Shown here: piece after piece, positions 1 through 12,128 of the stretch
Position numbering within the stretch: the stretch's first letter is position 1
Layout of the letters: every line of letters starts with the position of its first letter
Source: Terebella lapidaria
Lineage: Eukaryota > Annelida > Polychaeta > Terebellida > Terebellidae
NCBI GenBank assembly: GCA_949152475.1
Contig: OX424561.1
Coordinates: forward strand, 28,948,481 to 29,012,480
Length of the DNA: 64,000 nt
Direction: 5' to 3'
Notes under the pieces: model-generated
What the model was told of the DNA's origin: nothing
The model's input: only the letters and a program-made list of their open reading frames with translations
The model's database searches: none
Translations under genes and position numbers: made by a program

Positions 1-2021
1 CTTTATTGGAGAATAGATCTAATACTTCAAAGCCATCCGATTGTTCCAGGTTAATCTGATTTATAGGGCCTAAATGATCTACTTTTAGGCCTACTATATA
101 TAGTGATATATCGAATCAGTAAGCTATGCATTCCATCGTGACGGAATCACAATTTTAACTAGTGTTTACGGTAACTTGTAAATAGTCATTGCAGAAATCC
201 TGAAAGAGCAAGTGAACCAAATACAGGGCCTTTTTAAAAGCCTATGTATACATGGGATTCGAGAAACCCTTCAAAAGGCTCCTAATTGAGTCTGCGTACT
301 CCTTCGAAATGAACGCCATGAACTGCACTCATATTTGTCGTGACGGAATCACTATCTCCGGACAAACAAACATTAGTTATTAGTTGAGTTTTCTGTTCCG
401 AAAGAATAATAGTTTGACATTTTTGACTTCCCATGAGAGTATCACGCAGTAAGAATGGCAATTATGAACGTGTATATTAGAATTATTGAAGGTAACTGCT
501 ATTTTAGAAGCGTGTGGACGGAACCACATTTTAGTGTGAAGGAATCACGAGTCCGATTACCAACACTAGTGGATATCGGAGCGCCAAATAGCAAATCCCA
601 TGTCTATGACAGTAGTTAAAACGCCACTCAATTCAGCTCCACCAATGGTAAATTTTCAGCACGTAGTATAGGGATTCCATTCGACGAGGGTTTTAAGTGG
701 CCTCCGATTTAAAGTCCGATTGATTGACATAGACCTACAAGCATAGATCTGCATGGAGGTACAAGCCTAGTTTCGACGTCACTAGCCCACAACGTTTAAA
801 ACATCATAGAAGTGGAGGGGGCCCCCTCCACTTCTATGAAAACATAGGCTATTTACAGGGTTATTCGATAAAAAGTTTACCGAAACTTGTGTTTACAGGG
901 TAGTTTTCCTGGTCTAGTGATTATTCTGTCCTGATCATCATAGTAGGCTAGATGTAGGTTGAATTGAATACAAATGCGGTCGTTATTGGCAGTGTCATGA
1001 CACATTTGTTATCCCCACGGGAGGATGTAATAAATATATTGTTTTTCCTCATTGGGCAGATGAATAATCAAAAACAATAGTTTCACAACACTTTTTTCTG
1101 AATAACCATCACATATGGGTGCATTATGATATTACATCTATCAGCGTTCTATGTATTTTTTTTCGTTTCTTACTATATTTTTTTTCGTTTCTTACCATTT
1201 TAACAGTTTTTACAAAACTTTCATTTCATAAATTTGTATGACACCATGTTTCATGTTAGGTCACCACTAAATATGTAAATTTATTATTATCATTATTATT
1301 ATATTCTTGTCCCAGCCTTAGTTACATTTGCCATCCCATACATTCTGTCTCACCCTATTATTTTTGTGTTATCATGTGCCGCTTCCATTGCCGAACTTAC
1401 ATGAATGCTGGTATATGAGAAATATATAGGTCTATAGGCCTAAGAATGATCCTGGTTGCTCATTTATGAAATTTGGCCTAAACGCTTGCAGATATAGTCT
1501 AAATAAAATCGAACACTTTAGGAAGAAATATAATAACTATGTTCTTCAAAAATCAAAATGATGATCTTGAATTTGACGTGAATGATCTGAATGAACTTTA
1601 TAGGTTCAAAAGTAGCCTAAGTGCTTATAATTCTATACCTATGAACACACAGCCTTGGGGTTGTACCTGTCTCCTTGTGTGTTCATAATACACACATTAT
1701 AAGCACTATATTTTCCAAGTGTTTTTTTCTCCGGAAGCCAATTTCTCCATGTGTCAGACGTACAGACGTATCCTCGATATTGACCACAAAAAGTTATGTA
1801 AGATCAAACTCGAAGTTAGCACCGGAAGAATAAACCCATAATCTGACTTGCTATCCTACGCTAAGCTATCACATTTCTCATTAATATTTTCAAAGTAAAA
1901 TAAGTCCTTGTCCAAGTTTGAAAAAAAATGTATACATGTATTTGGGAACTGTCTCATAGTCTCACCATAGTTTCTCACCATAGTGTAGAAAATAGTGTTC
2001 TTGAGGAGAAAATCAATTTTG
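1..2021. other. Non-coding AT-rich stretch with short palindromes
   Basis: No exon-like reading frame is visible. The motif CGTGACGGAATCAC or a close variant recurs near 136, 338 and 530, suggesting a decayed repeat. A perfect 34-bp palindrome lies at 805-838. An imperfect hairpin lies near 1617-1707, where a GTGCTTATAA-type sequence faces TTATAAGCAC. The right part of that hairpin resembles 35264-35345, so it is probably a relic of the dispersed family seen at 35-36 kb. Confidence 0.6.
805..838. repeat. 34-bp perfect palindrome
   Basis: The 17-base half-site CATAGAAGTGGAGGGGG is followed at once by its exact reverse complement, with GGGGGCCCCC at the centre. There is no loop, so it could extrude as a cruciform. 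Its role is unknown. Confidence 0.9.
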
Positions 2022-3075
2022 CAGTAGCGGATTTAGAGGGTGTTACTGGGGTCAGGCCCCCCCCCCCTTTCGAAAAAAAACATATATATCAGAGTTTCCA
2101 GAGGCGGATTCAGGCCTCCTGCTCGAAAAAATTATGTCGAAATATCATGTTTGAGTTCAAGTTCATCATAGTGAGTTTGTGTGAAATGTATACTCAGGAG
2201 AGACCAGTATGCTCAGCTTCCACAGCACATAAAAAGAATTCTGGCTTATTGGGCCCTTCAGCGGACCCCAGACCCTCGGCCCAAATGTGCAGCTTCTTTT
2301 CTACATTTTTTACAAACTTTTCAGAACATGATAATCAATAATTTTCAAGTGCTAATTATTCCCAGGAAAGGTTACAAAATTGATTCAGAACATATTAAGC
2401 CCTTCAGCGGGCCCCAGACCCCCGGTCTAAATATGCAGCTCTTTTTTTACATTTTCTTAAACAAATTTTTCAGTACATGGTAATCAATAACTTTTAAGTT
2501 ATTCCCAGGAAAGGCCACAAAATTAATGCAGAACATAAAAAAGGCTATGACTTCTGGGGACCTTCAGCGGGCCCCAGAACCCTGGCACGAATGTGTAGCT
2601 TTCCTTCTACATTTTTTTTACAAACTTTTGAGAACATGTTCATCGATGAATTTTCAAGTGCAATTTATTTTTAGGAAAGGTTATAAAATTAATTCGGAGT
2701 ATAAAGAAGGCTCTGACTTCTGGGCCCTTCAGCAGGCCCCAGACCCCCAGCTGAGACGAGCTCGCTTTGTTTCTATTTTTAGTATTAAATATGAAAGAAG
2801 GGCGATCCATGGTATTCAAGTGGAAGTCACACCAAGGAGATGCCATCAACTTAACACTGAACATAAAAAAGACCTGCTTCGAGGTCTCTTGAGCGGCCCC
2901 AGATCCACACCCCGACCGGCTCGCTTCACTCCATAATTTTGTATATACCAGGGGCATGGCATGAAGTGGGATTTATACCAGGAAGCTACCACAGGACATA
3001 AAAAAGGATCTGGTTTCTGACCCCACGCCATATAATGTTGGACCCCCTCTTTTCAAATTCCTGGATCCGCCCCTG
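2022..3075. mobile_element. Non-autonomous repeat element with internal tandem units
   Basis: The left end CAGTAGCGGATTTAGAGGG and the reverse complement of the right end, CAGGGGCGGATCCAGG, are imperfect inverted termini. Between them a unit restarts at about 2255, 2401, 2561, 2726 and 2889, marked by CCTTCAGCGGGCCCCAGA. The period is therefore about 146-165 bp. Each unit also holds a TTTACAAACTTTT block and a TTCCCAGGAAAGG block. C-rich and G-rich tracts sit near 2057 and 3040. Short open frames inside are shadows of the repeat. No transposase is present. Confidence 0.7.
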
Positions 3076-3758
3076 TTTTGTTTCAGAACGACGACGGCTC
3101 GGGATAGACGTGGGAGCTGTGGGGAGGGGGAGGGGGGCAGTGTTACATTTGTCTTCTACATTATCTGAAATTTAGTTCTCAACCGTATCTTAATATGGTT
3201 TTTTTTGTAGCCTATAATAAGATGAACTTAAATTATTTCGCATTCGCCAAAGAATTATGGTAACGCGATCATTCTCTGTATTTTTCTGTTTATTGAAAAC
3301 CCTGCTTCATCGCGATGCAACAAACGATGTCGGTGTAATCACAGCCAATGCATGGTCCAGTTGAATAGTGAAATCTTGCAACCTTCATTCCAAAAATATG
3401 TTTGTTAGTCGATCATTGTAGATATGATTAATATTAACATCCGCATCATATAGTTTTCTGTTTACATACAATATTCTTTAAATATATACGTACAAAGCAT
3501 GTTTAATCATAGTTTCCACCAGTCTTGCTTTATCAAAAAAAAGGAAGTAATGAAAAAATAAAGTAGACTTAATTAGCCTAAGAGCCTGTAAGCTTAAAGC
3601 TAAGCCTGAGAGCTAACCAATTACATGTATACATGAAAAGGCATCAATGCATAACAAATTCCCCATATTCAATGCACAAAAAGCACCCTCAAGTCAACCC
3701 GCCAATGCAGAAGTAGTATAGTAGTCACATTTGACGCCCAACTAAACGCCTATAGTAG
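3076..3758. other. Non-coding; likely 3' UTR of the minus-strand peptidase gene
   Basis: No coding signal. On the minus strand an AATAAA polyadenylation hexamer lies at 3289-3294, about 465 bp beyond the stop codon at 3759. A G-rich run lies near 3121-3140. Confidence 0.4.
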
Positions 3759-6700
3759 TCATATTTGACGCCCAACTAGACGCCTAACGACCGCCATACA
3801 GACGAACGCCGTAACCATGACAACAAGCACGTGACCAGCACCTCCCCCCGGCTGCAGAGACGAGTGGGCCCCGCTGGGCGGCGGAGCAGGGTACTCGCCC
3901 GTCCTGGGAAGCTTGTCCTCCAGGCAAGCTACAACGTACGCCACGACCGTGAACACAATGGCACACTTGTCCAGGTCATCCGGGTCTTCCATGGTGATTG
4001 AATCGCCTGGAATTACAGTCGCACAGTTTTTTTATATACATAACTACATGAACGCTATTGTAGACGTTGTTGAGATATTGGTTTGAAGAATTGTGATATC
4101 AATATTTCATAATGTTCCCAGCATATTCCTCCTGTCAACCAAACCTATATTCTGAGACCTCACGTATTGGTCACACATGCATTCGTCAAAATCGCACTGA
4201 TCCAACCCCGCGTTATATATCGAAAAACGTAATATCGAGTTCCCTCTGTAACCAAGGCGCGGCGCACGCGTACCGTCAGAGTGATGGTAGAAAAAGTACT
4301 TGTCGTTGGCGTTCCACAAGTTGGCCCCCGGGACTCCGATGTCGAGCCACATCCCCGTGTCGGGCGAGCTGCCTCCCTCCTGGATCCTCGTGGCGTTGAT
4401 AGGCTCGAGTAGCGAGAGTATCTCAGTCAGAATGTCCCAGGCCTTGCCGCTACCTGAAGGGGTGAGGACTGAAGCGGTCACGTATTCAAGTAAAATTCTG
4501 AACACAGGAGATTAATGTGATAATGTGTTCGTCCTATTTATTTGATACAGACCTATGTTTGGTGGATCGAATATTTGACTATGTAATATATGTAATGGTA
4601 CTTAAATATATAATAGTCAATGTAAATCGTGTATATTGGCTTTTCAATAAAGGTACATCCCATTGACCTGTGAAACCCAGTCCAATTGGTGTGAACGTTC
4701 CGTAGTCGGATTCCATGATCAACGAAATATTACCCTCATTATCCTGAGAAGATTCCAAAAAGAAACAAACAATCTGATGTGAAATCTCCTTTGACATCCA
4801 TTTTAATTTGACATCCTCGTAATATGAAGTGTTTCACGGTGGATTTTCGATTAAAAAAAAATAATCATATGACTTCAAATACCTTGTGTGCATCAAAGTA
4901 CTGGTCTGCTCCAACCAAACCAATCTCCTAAAGATGAGTGGAAGACGATGACGTTGTTAACGTAAGCGATACTTTCGTTCATTTATATAGCAAATAAAAT
5001 GCCTGACACTGTTCTGTAGCTATGTAGCAATGTTAAGAAATTTTGAACATTGCATAGCGAGTTTACCTCAGCAGTCCAAAAGATAGCCCTGATAGTTCGT
5101 TTGGGGACCAGGTTCAGGTCCTTGAGATTCAGCAGTGCCTGTTGATGAAGAGAAAAGAAACGTTAGAAAATTCATTGATTGTGACGCTGGCAGAAGTTCC
5201 ACCGTTCGGAGTACGCTATGCTTCACTTGCCACAAGGACCGTGGGTCTCTTATCAAGAGATGACGATTCAACTCTCAAGAGACTACATGTATGACTTACC
5301 TGTCACGAGACAATGAATCACCCGCCAAGACCCCTTGACTAGCCTGAGAATATAGTCACCTGCATGGAGACCATGACTCAAACGCAAAGACATCATAATG
5401 CTCACCTGCCAAGAGATCATAACGCCACCGCCGTCGTCCATGACGCCAAAACCCACGTCCCAACTGTCGATATGACCTCCTATGATCACCACCTGCACAA
5501 TGCATATAAGACATGTACATGTAAGTTCCCCATGTCTAACTTTATTCGCCAAGGATGCTAGTTCAAGAGCCAATTGATGCCCGTGTGGTCAAATCTGCCA
5601 GTCCCTGACCTCCTCCGGTTTCTCAGACCCTCTGAGCTCCGCTATGACGTTTCGGGTTGTGATGGTTCCGTGGTTCTCACAAGTCATATTCAGCCGCACA
5701 GTCACGGACTCTCCTGCACAAGATGATAGATCCATACAATACATTGTTGGATAATCACTGCTGTGACAATGCAAAAAAAAAATGTTGGAAATGAACGCTC
5801 CAAATGGGTTCTTCTCTCTTGTTTTTGGTGTGACTGAAGTTATGTGAGGTACCTCGATCCGAGTAGCGTTGGATTTGATGAGCATCCTCCACAGTGATCG
5901 CGGCTATTGGGATCTCCTCGCTAGACACAGTCGAGTTGTATCTCTGCGTGGTTCGAAGATAAAATAGTTATCGTCTATACTGTTTTCAATGCTATACTCT
6001 GATTTTTCTAACTTGTTTACACCGGTTTTTGACAATAGTTTTGTGACGCTAAACTGTATCATTCTATAATTTGGCATACTTCAACTGGGAGTCAAACGGC
6101 AATTTTGTACCAAATTTCAGACTTCTATCGCAAAAATTGAAGAACTTAGCTATCTACCCCAATGTTAAAATATTTCAACCCAAAACGGGATCTCGAGAGT
6201 CTGAGCATAAGCGAGAATTTGGTCCTGTTAACATCCATCAGGATTCGGTGTATATTTATAATTTTGGACTGGAAACACATTGGGATGTATTCTACACAAA
6301 CATGTTGATTTCGAAAGATTTCACCGCGGCTACAAAACCGAGCAAATGCACGAAATTGTGTGCGGACCCAGAAATTAAATGACATGGTTGAATTTAACAT
6401 TGGTGTACATGTAGATTGCCAACTTTTTCAATTTTCGCGATAGAAGTCCGAAATTCGGTACTATTAAATTGCCGTTTGACTCCCATGTGAAGTATGCCAA
6501 GTTATAGGATTATACCATTTAGCATCGCAAAAATATCAGCAAAAAACAGTGTAAACGAGTTCGAAGAATCAGAGTATATGGTTTCTGTTATCAGTACTCC
6601 ATGCAACATGCATGATCAGTGTAAAACATCACTTTTCCTTTTTCTTTTGTTTGAAAAAATCCCTTGACGTACCTGTATACCTGTGTGCGGGCTGTAGATG

Positions 6701-9700
6701 GAGAAGTCTGTGACACTGCGGATCAGTGCGGCCGCGGCCCCGTGTTTGGCCGCGCGAGACGCCCCGTCATTCCGGTATATCACCGTGTCCGAGTACCCCA
6801 CCCACTCCATGTTGTACAGCACGATCTTGTCTCGGAACACATCAGGATTCTGGAAATAAATGGGGGTTTATACTTTATGTGTGCATTGCACTGTGTTGCA
6901 TATATTATGGTGCCGTTCATTGCAATTGTCACATTGAGAGAAATATGTTCAATGGTTTGTTCTTTTTTTATTACCGCCGCGGCTCTGGTGTCCAAGTCGG
7001 TGTAATCCTTCACGACCACGACCTCGGCCTCGATGTGACCACCGACGGAACTCCCCAAAGACATCAGCGCCATCTCGTGGTAGCGGGGAGTCAAAATGGC
7101 TGCCGTCTCCACGTTCCGCGTCCATTTGTTCGCCTAAAATCACATGTGGACATGATTGGTGCCGCAATTATTTAAGTGGGCAGGAAATACTCAAATTTCC
7201 CATCTGATTTCATATCCATCATAGCTTACGTCGGTTCATGAAATTACTTCTCAATTTTCATATTTTGCAGTGATTTCATTTTTAAAAAGCGACGTCGTTT
7301 TTCACATTGCATGTACATGTATAGTTATAATACTATAATAATGGGCATAATCCAATCGTTTTACCGTGACTTCCTCTGTATTCACTACAAATCCACCGTG
7401 ATTTTCCAGACTGTCAACGCTATAATCTGAAATTTTGACAAATAAAAAACATGTAACGTCAAATTTGGAGCATAAATACTATATACTCCGCTATAATAGT
7501 TTCATACAGTTCTCCGAGTAACCAACCAATGGCATCTTCGAGGGCCTGAGACCCCGTGAGTCTCGGTCCGAACTGGTCCGTCATCTCAGCAAGTCTTGTT
7601 ATTGCCTGATGTTTGCCATCGCCCGACAACACGTGGTTTATTATACGCGTGACGTCATCTGAAAAACCGGACTCGAATCTTCATATATCCCATTCTGTTG
7701 ACCTAATTAATTGTAGTCCGCTCCAAACAGTGAGGGGAGGGGGTCAAAGAGTTTTTTTTTTAAATAAACAACTGTGTCAACATAATCTAGAGCTTCAAAA
7801 TGATATATTTTATAGAGTAACTGTTCAGCATCCTAAACCCGGGGTTTTTAAATAGGGGGTCACCGTATCCGTTCGCATGGAAAACACAATGCAAGATGTG
7901 AATATGGACAATATTCATGTCATTTTAGTTAAATGTGTGTGATTTTGATCGAATATGTAGAAAAAACGAGCACGGTGACCCCCTATTTTCTTTTCAGTAT
8001 CAGGATGCTGATCATTTACTCTATAAAATATGTCATTTTGAAGAGATAATATTCAAGAAATGACTTTTAAATTATGACTCTTCCTTACCTCACTGTTTGT
8101 AGCGGACTACGTTTATGGTTTTAGCAGAATTTTTTTCTTCTTCTTTTTTTCCGCCGTTTTGGTTCCGACCGATAACTTTAGTTTGCCGCGATGTATCTTC
8201 GCCAAATTTTCAGCATTGGTCAGACATATTATGTGGAAGAACTCTATTGTTTTTCAGCCGGATCCGAGGTCCGTGAGGTCCGTGAGGATGAAATTAATTA
8301 ATTTATTTTTTTTTTTAGCACAAAAAAACATTTTTTGTTTAATGTTTGACTTTGTTTCCGCACGATAACTTATGTATGTAGGCAATGGCTGCAGAACTTT
8401 GCATGGAGGTTCATATATCAACAGGGAAGAACCCTATTGATTTTGAGATCAATCCGTCAAACGACCTTTGACCTAGAGGTCGGAAGAGTTTTCACCCAAT
8501 CATCCTTGAGGTTTTCTGCATATCTCGGAAACCGTGCGTCGTAGAGCGAAACGGACGTTATTTTCGGACTCGTGGCACTAGACAAACATGTTTAAGGGGT
8601 ATCATGGATGAACTTTGACCTTCACCTAAAATTTTTTCGCCGAGTAGGCATTTTTCGTTTTCGTCGGTATCTCGAAATACTGTGTCGTAGAGCGAAACGG
8701 ACGTTATTTTCGGACTCGTGGCACTAGACAAACATGTTTAAGGGGTATCATGGATGAACTTTGACCTTCACCTAAATTTTTTTCGCCGAGTAGGCATTTT
8801 TCGTTTTCTTCGATATATCGGAAATGGTGCGTCGTAGAGCGAAACAGACGTTATTTTCGGACTCGTCGCCCTAGACAAACATGTCTAAAGGGTATCATGG
8901 ATGAACTTTGACCTTGACCTGAATTTTTTTTCGCGAGTCGGCATTTTTTGTTTCCATCGATATCTCGGAAATGGTGCGTCGTAGAGCGAAACGGATGTTA
9001 TTTTCGGACTCGTGGCACTAGACAAACATGTCTAAAGGGTATCATGGATGAACTTTGACCTTGACCTGAATTTTTTTTCGCGAGTCGGCATTTTTGTTTT
9101 CGTCGATATCTCGAAAACGGTGCGTCGTAGAGCAAAACGAATGTTATTTTCGGACTCATGGCACTAGACAAACATGTCCAAGGGGTATTATGGATGAACT
9201 TTGATTCGGAAACGGTGCATCGTAGAGCGAAACGAACGTTATTTTCGGACTCGTGGCACTAGACAAACATGTCTATAAAGGGGTATTATGGATTAACTTT
9301 GACCTCGGCCTCAAATTTTTTTGCAGAGTCGACATTTTTTTTATTTTCGTCGATATCTTGGAAACAGTGTGTCGTAGAGCCCATGGTAAACATGTTATAA
9401 ATATTTGATTAGTCTTAACAACGAAATGCCTCCAAGGCATCTTTAGGCCTTGACGTCTAGTTGTAAACAGAATGCACTCGGCTCTTTAATATTTTGGGAA
9501 ATGTCATATGTATGTTACAAGTTACATATTCTAATCTGTAGATTGGGAACATCAAGCCCATTCTATTTTTGGCATACCGATATTTCACATGTCGAGATTA
9601 GTATTTAAGTGTCGAGATATTCACGCGTCGTGATTAATACAACTTATTTCTGTTATTTGAAGAAGTATATTCTGAGACCTTTGCGATTCTGGATTTCCTG

Positions 9701-9796
9701 TCGAATGGCGTCCGGAAGTTGACCGCACTGACAGCAGACCAACAGACACAGCAACAGTGTAACCGATACTGAGAAAGAGAATGAAGGTTTTTGCAT
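3759..9796 (-). CDS. CPQ: Carboxypeptidase Q-like M28 metallopeptidase with C-terminal hydrophobic tail
   Basis: Secreted M28 zinc dipeptidase resembling plasma glutamate carboxypeptidase, which hydrolyses circulating dipeptides. Exons by descending position: 9796-9679, 7658-7527, 7426-7365, 7133-6975, 6849-6673, 5943-5853, 5713-5610, 5492-5406, 5138-5067, 4927-4883, 4743-4668, 4453-4274, 4006-3759. Every junction is GT-AG and every phase closes, giving 1551 nt and 516 residues. The start is the ATG at 9796, which opens a hydrophobic signal peptide (VTLLLCLLVCC). Metal-site motifs are all present: GGHIDSWD (H288), MDDGGG (about 300), TAEE (334-335), ESDYGTF (D362) and YHHSDG (431-435). The human enzyme ends near residue 465 of this alignment. 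Here about 47 more residues follow, a Pro/Gly-rich linker and a hydrophobic segment at about 493-508 ending in RR. Intron 1 holds a MITE and a tandem array; intron 5 holds another MITE. No frameshift is seen, so the gene looks functional. Confidence 0.93.
5993..6579. mobile_element. MITE with long inverted repeats, in peptidase intron 5
   Basis: The arms run inward from TATACTCTGAT at 5993 and its complement at 6569-6579. They keep matching for about 110 bp, through TTGTTTACAC, GGCATACTTCA and GTCAAACGGCAATTT. The middle (about 6180-6400) is unique. A diverged second copy lies at about 48260-48722. No transposase is encoded. The open frames 6071-6382 and 6146-6400 fall on this element and are not genes. 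Confidence 0.85.
7713..8110. mobile_element. Foldback MITE, about 398 bp, in peptidase intron 1
   Basis: GTAGTCCGCTCCAAACAGTG at the left end is mirrored at the right end with one mismatch. Pairing continues inward over roughly 150 bp per arm: the TTTTATAGAGTAA block near 7810 faces TTACTCTATAAAA near 8020, and GGGGGTCACCGT near 7855 faces ACGGTGACCCCC near 7975. No target duplication could be identified with confidence. Confidence 0.85.
8500..9395. repeat. Tandem array of about 146-bp units
   Basis: The marker GTCGTAGAGCGAAAC recurs with GTAGAGC starting at 8541, 8687, 8834, 8981, 9127, 9222 and 9374. The spacings are 146, 147, 147, 146, 95 and 152 bp. Each unit also holds TTTTCGGACTCGTGGCACTA, ACAAACATGT, and GATGAACTTTGACC. 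The 95-bp step is one unit with an internal deletion. The array lies inside the first intron of the peptidase gene. No coding function is apparent. Confidence 0.92.
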
Positions 9797-11931
9797 TTCA
9801 TTAAATGTCATATTATGAGGTACTGATGGAGTATACATGTAATAAAACGTCATGAATTGAACACGATACTTCGCATGCATAAGATGTGGACTTTTCAAGT
9901 GTTGTTGAGTGCTTACGAGACTCACAACTTTCATCTCTTTATGCTATTCCATAAGAGTTACGGTGTGTGCTCTTCAGTTCTGTTCATTTGCTCCACCAAT
10001 TACCAGTGGAATACCCTGCCGCCAAGTAGCTTAGATTTAGTTTTCAGTTTTATGTCAAGAGGCGACTGTTCGTAGAAACATGAGATTTAGTTGTGTATAA
10101 TTCGTAGAACATAGGATGATTTTACAAGCAAATGCTTATAGAAGGGACGTATTGTTCACATGTGACCTCATTTCTGTTCATAATAGAACCCTAAGCATTT
10201 CGGGTTACATTTCAGGGGTGACCTTGAAATTTAAATTTAGTATCATTCGATATCAAGTTCAAGGTTACCAAAATATGCCCCAATGTGTGACTTGCTCACA
10301 GTATAATTGTATGCTCTATAGAATCTGTTCGACGATGTACCATGCAATTTTTATTTTGAAGATGTGATCATTTGTCCTTTGTTTTAAGTTACTATGATTA
10401 GTTTAAATTTTGAAATTTCAACATTTTCCTCATAACATTAAGAAAATATTTTGGAACTGGAGTATTATGAACAGATATTCCGTATCTATGTTCCTAGTAC
10501 AGGCACATTGAATTCATACACACACAAAACAAAAACAGCTGACGATTATGCATACAGAGTATCATTCAAAAGAAGATACCCTGCACCGCGAAAATCCCTC
10601 AATTTAGCTATCATGTATCTTAAATATATGCTTGAAGTATATATATTTCACTGATTTCACCCCAAGCCCAGTGCAAAGAGGTATTGACAAACGTTTACTA
10701 CATTACATTTGAATTGAATTATAATACCGTTTGTACATTTGCTAAATTCAGTCGGGTTACCTTACCTTTCATGTTCACACACTATCCCCAATCCCACACC
10801 AACACAGGTTTAAAACAAACAGTCGAATAAACTTGATCCCTCGGAACGTGTGTTATGTGTCTGCAGCCTCTACATTAAAGTTTGTCTCGTGCGCTGGTAC
10901 AACCAACAGACAGCAACATCCTATACATGTATGTGCACATGCAACACTGGCAGAAACCCAAGTATACCACTATGCAGTGACTAGTGTGATATTGAAATCC
11001 CCTACTATAGTCATCGCCAATGTACACACAAAAGTAGCGCATTATAAAACTTCATTTCAGGGCAATTTAAAGTCGACGTAAAACTTGATACGTAGTTAAC
11101 ATAGGCAAACATTCTTGAGTAAGAACGCAAACAAACTGGTGATATAGTTGTGTGTACCATTTGTTGGCACAACGTGATGTTAATAAAATGCATGCTATAA
11201 ACAATGCGATAAAACGTACAAACTCCGCATCCACCGAAGGGTCAATGCGATCTTATACACAGTGTCCATATTTTGTGTCATGTCCCTGCTTTTGATAATG
11301 ACCCCCACTTCACTGCAACTAATTGACGTTTCGCATCATCTCATCCGAAGCATATAAAATTTATATCGTCCATAAACAACATAGCATAAGACGTTCAATT
11401 GAACTTTAGATGATAAAAGTAACAAAATGCATGCAAATTCTAGCATATTTTTATTGATTTAAATTAGCAAAATGAATCTTGATTTTTTTCCCCCTCTGTT
11501 ATCCTATGTAAAGTGGTGTAGTGGTGTATTATGTTATTGTTATGTGGTTATTTCCAGCTCAATTTCCTGTTGATCACTTTCGATGATGTAAGTAATGGAT
11601 TCGAAGTGAACCAGGAACCTTTACTTGTCTGAAGACTATGATAAAGTTCTGTTTTACAGATGTATTCTGGTGTTGTGTGATGATATATACCATATATTTC
11701 TGCCAGAAACTTGACCATAATTTGTTCACAATTACGTCAGCGTTATATGCAGATTTGCAGGTTTGAACTGATATAATTTGCAGGTTTGAAAACGTTCACA
11801 TTATATCAGTTGTGTGCTATTTATCCTATTGTACTGATGTAGGCCTACTGATGTATGTCGATTAAAGTGCACGATTAGGCAAAGTGTTTTTATGCATCAA
11901 TGTACTTGATTGCATAGTCATAATGATGATC
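9797..11931. other. Non-coding stretch upstream of the peptidase gene
   Basis: This should hold the promoter of the minus-strand peptidase gene, but I see no convincing TATA box or initiator and no further 5' exon. Open frames here are short and lack splice or family support. AT-rich unique sequence predominates. Confidence 0.5.
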
Positions 11932-12122
11932 TACGGAGCCCCTGAGGTGACATACCAAAAATATTTTTTAACCCGTGGGCACGATTTGACAATTCGTGGG
12001 CACGAAATACTAATTCGTGAGCACGAAATAGCAATTCGTGGGCACGGAATAGAAATTTGGGTTATTGAGTCGTGCGCACGCCTTAAAAAATATTTTTGGT
12101 ATGTCACATGAGGGGCTCCGTA
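11932..12122. mobile_element. MITE A: TACGGAGCC termini with 21-bp palindrome array
   Basis: Left end TACGGAGCCCCTGAGGTGAC; the right end is its near-perfect complement, both followed inward by an AAAAATATTTTT tract. The 6-bp target duplication ATGATC is present on both sides (11926-11931 and 12123-12128). The interior holds five tandem units of about 21 bp with a CGTG..CACG core (for example CGTGGGCACG) separated by AT-rich 11-mers. Same terminal family as the element at 37937-38558, but with a different interior unit. Confidence 0.9.
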
Positions 12123-12128
12123 ATGATC

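Noticed and set aside
6071..6400. Open frames of 84-103 codons between peptidase exons
   Set aside because: They lie entirely inside a MITE with long inverted repeats and have no splice or family support.
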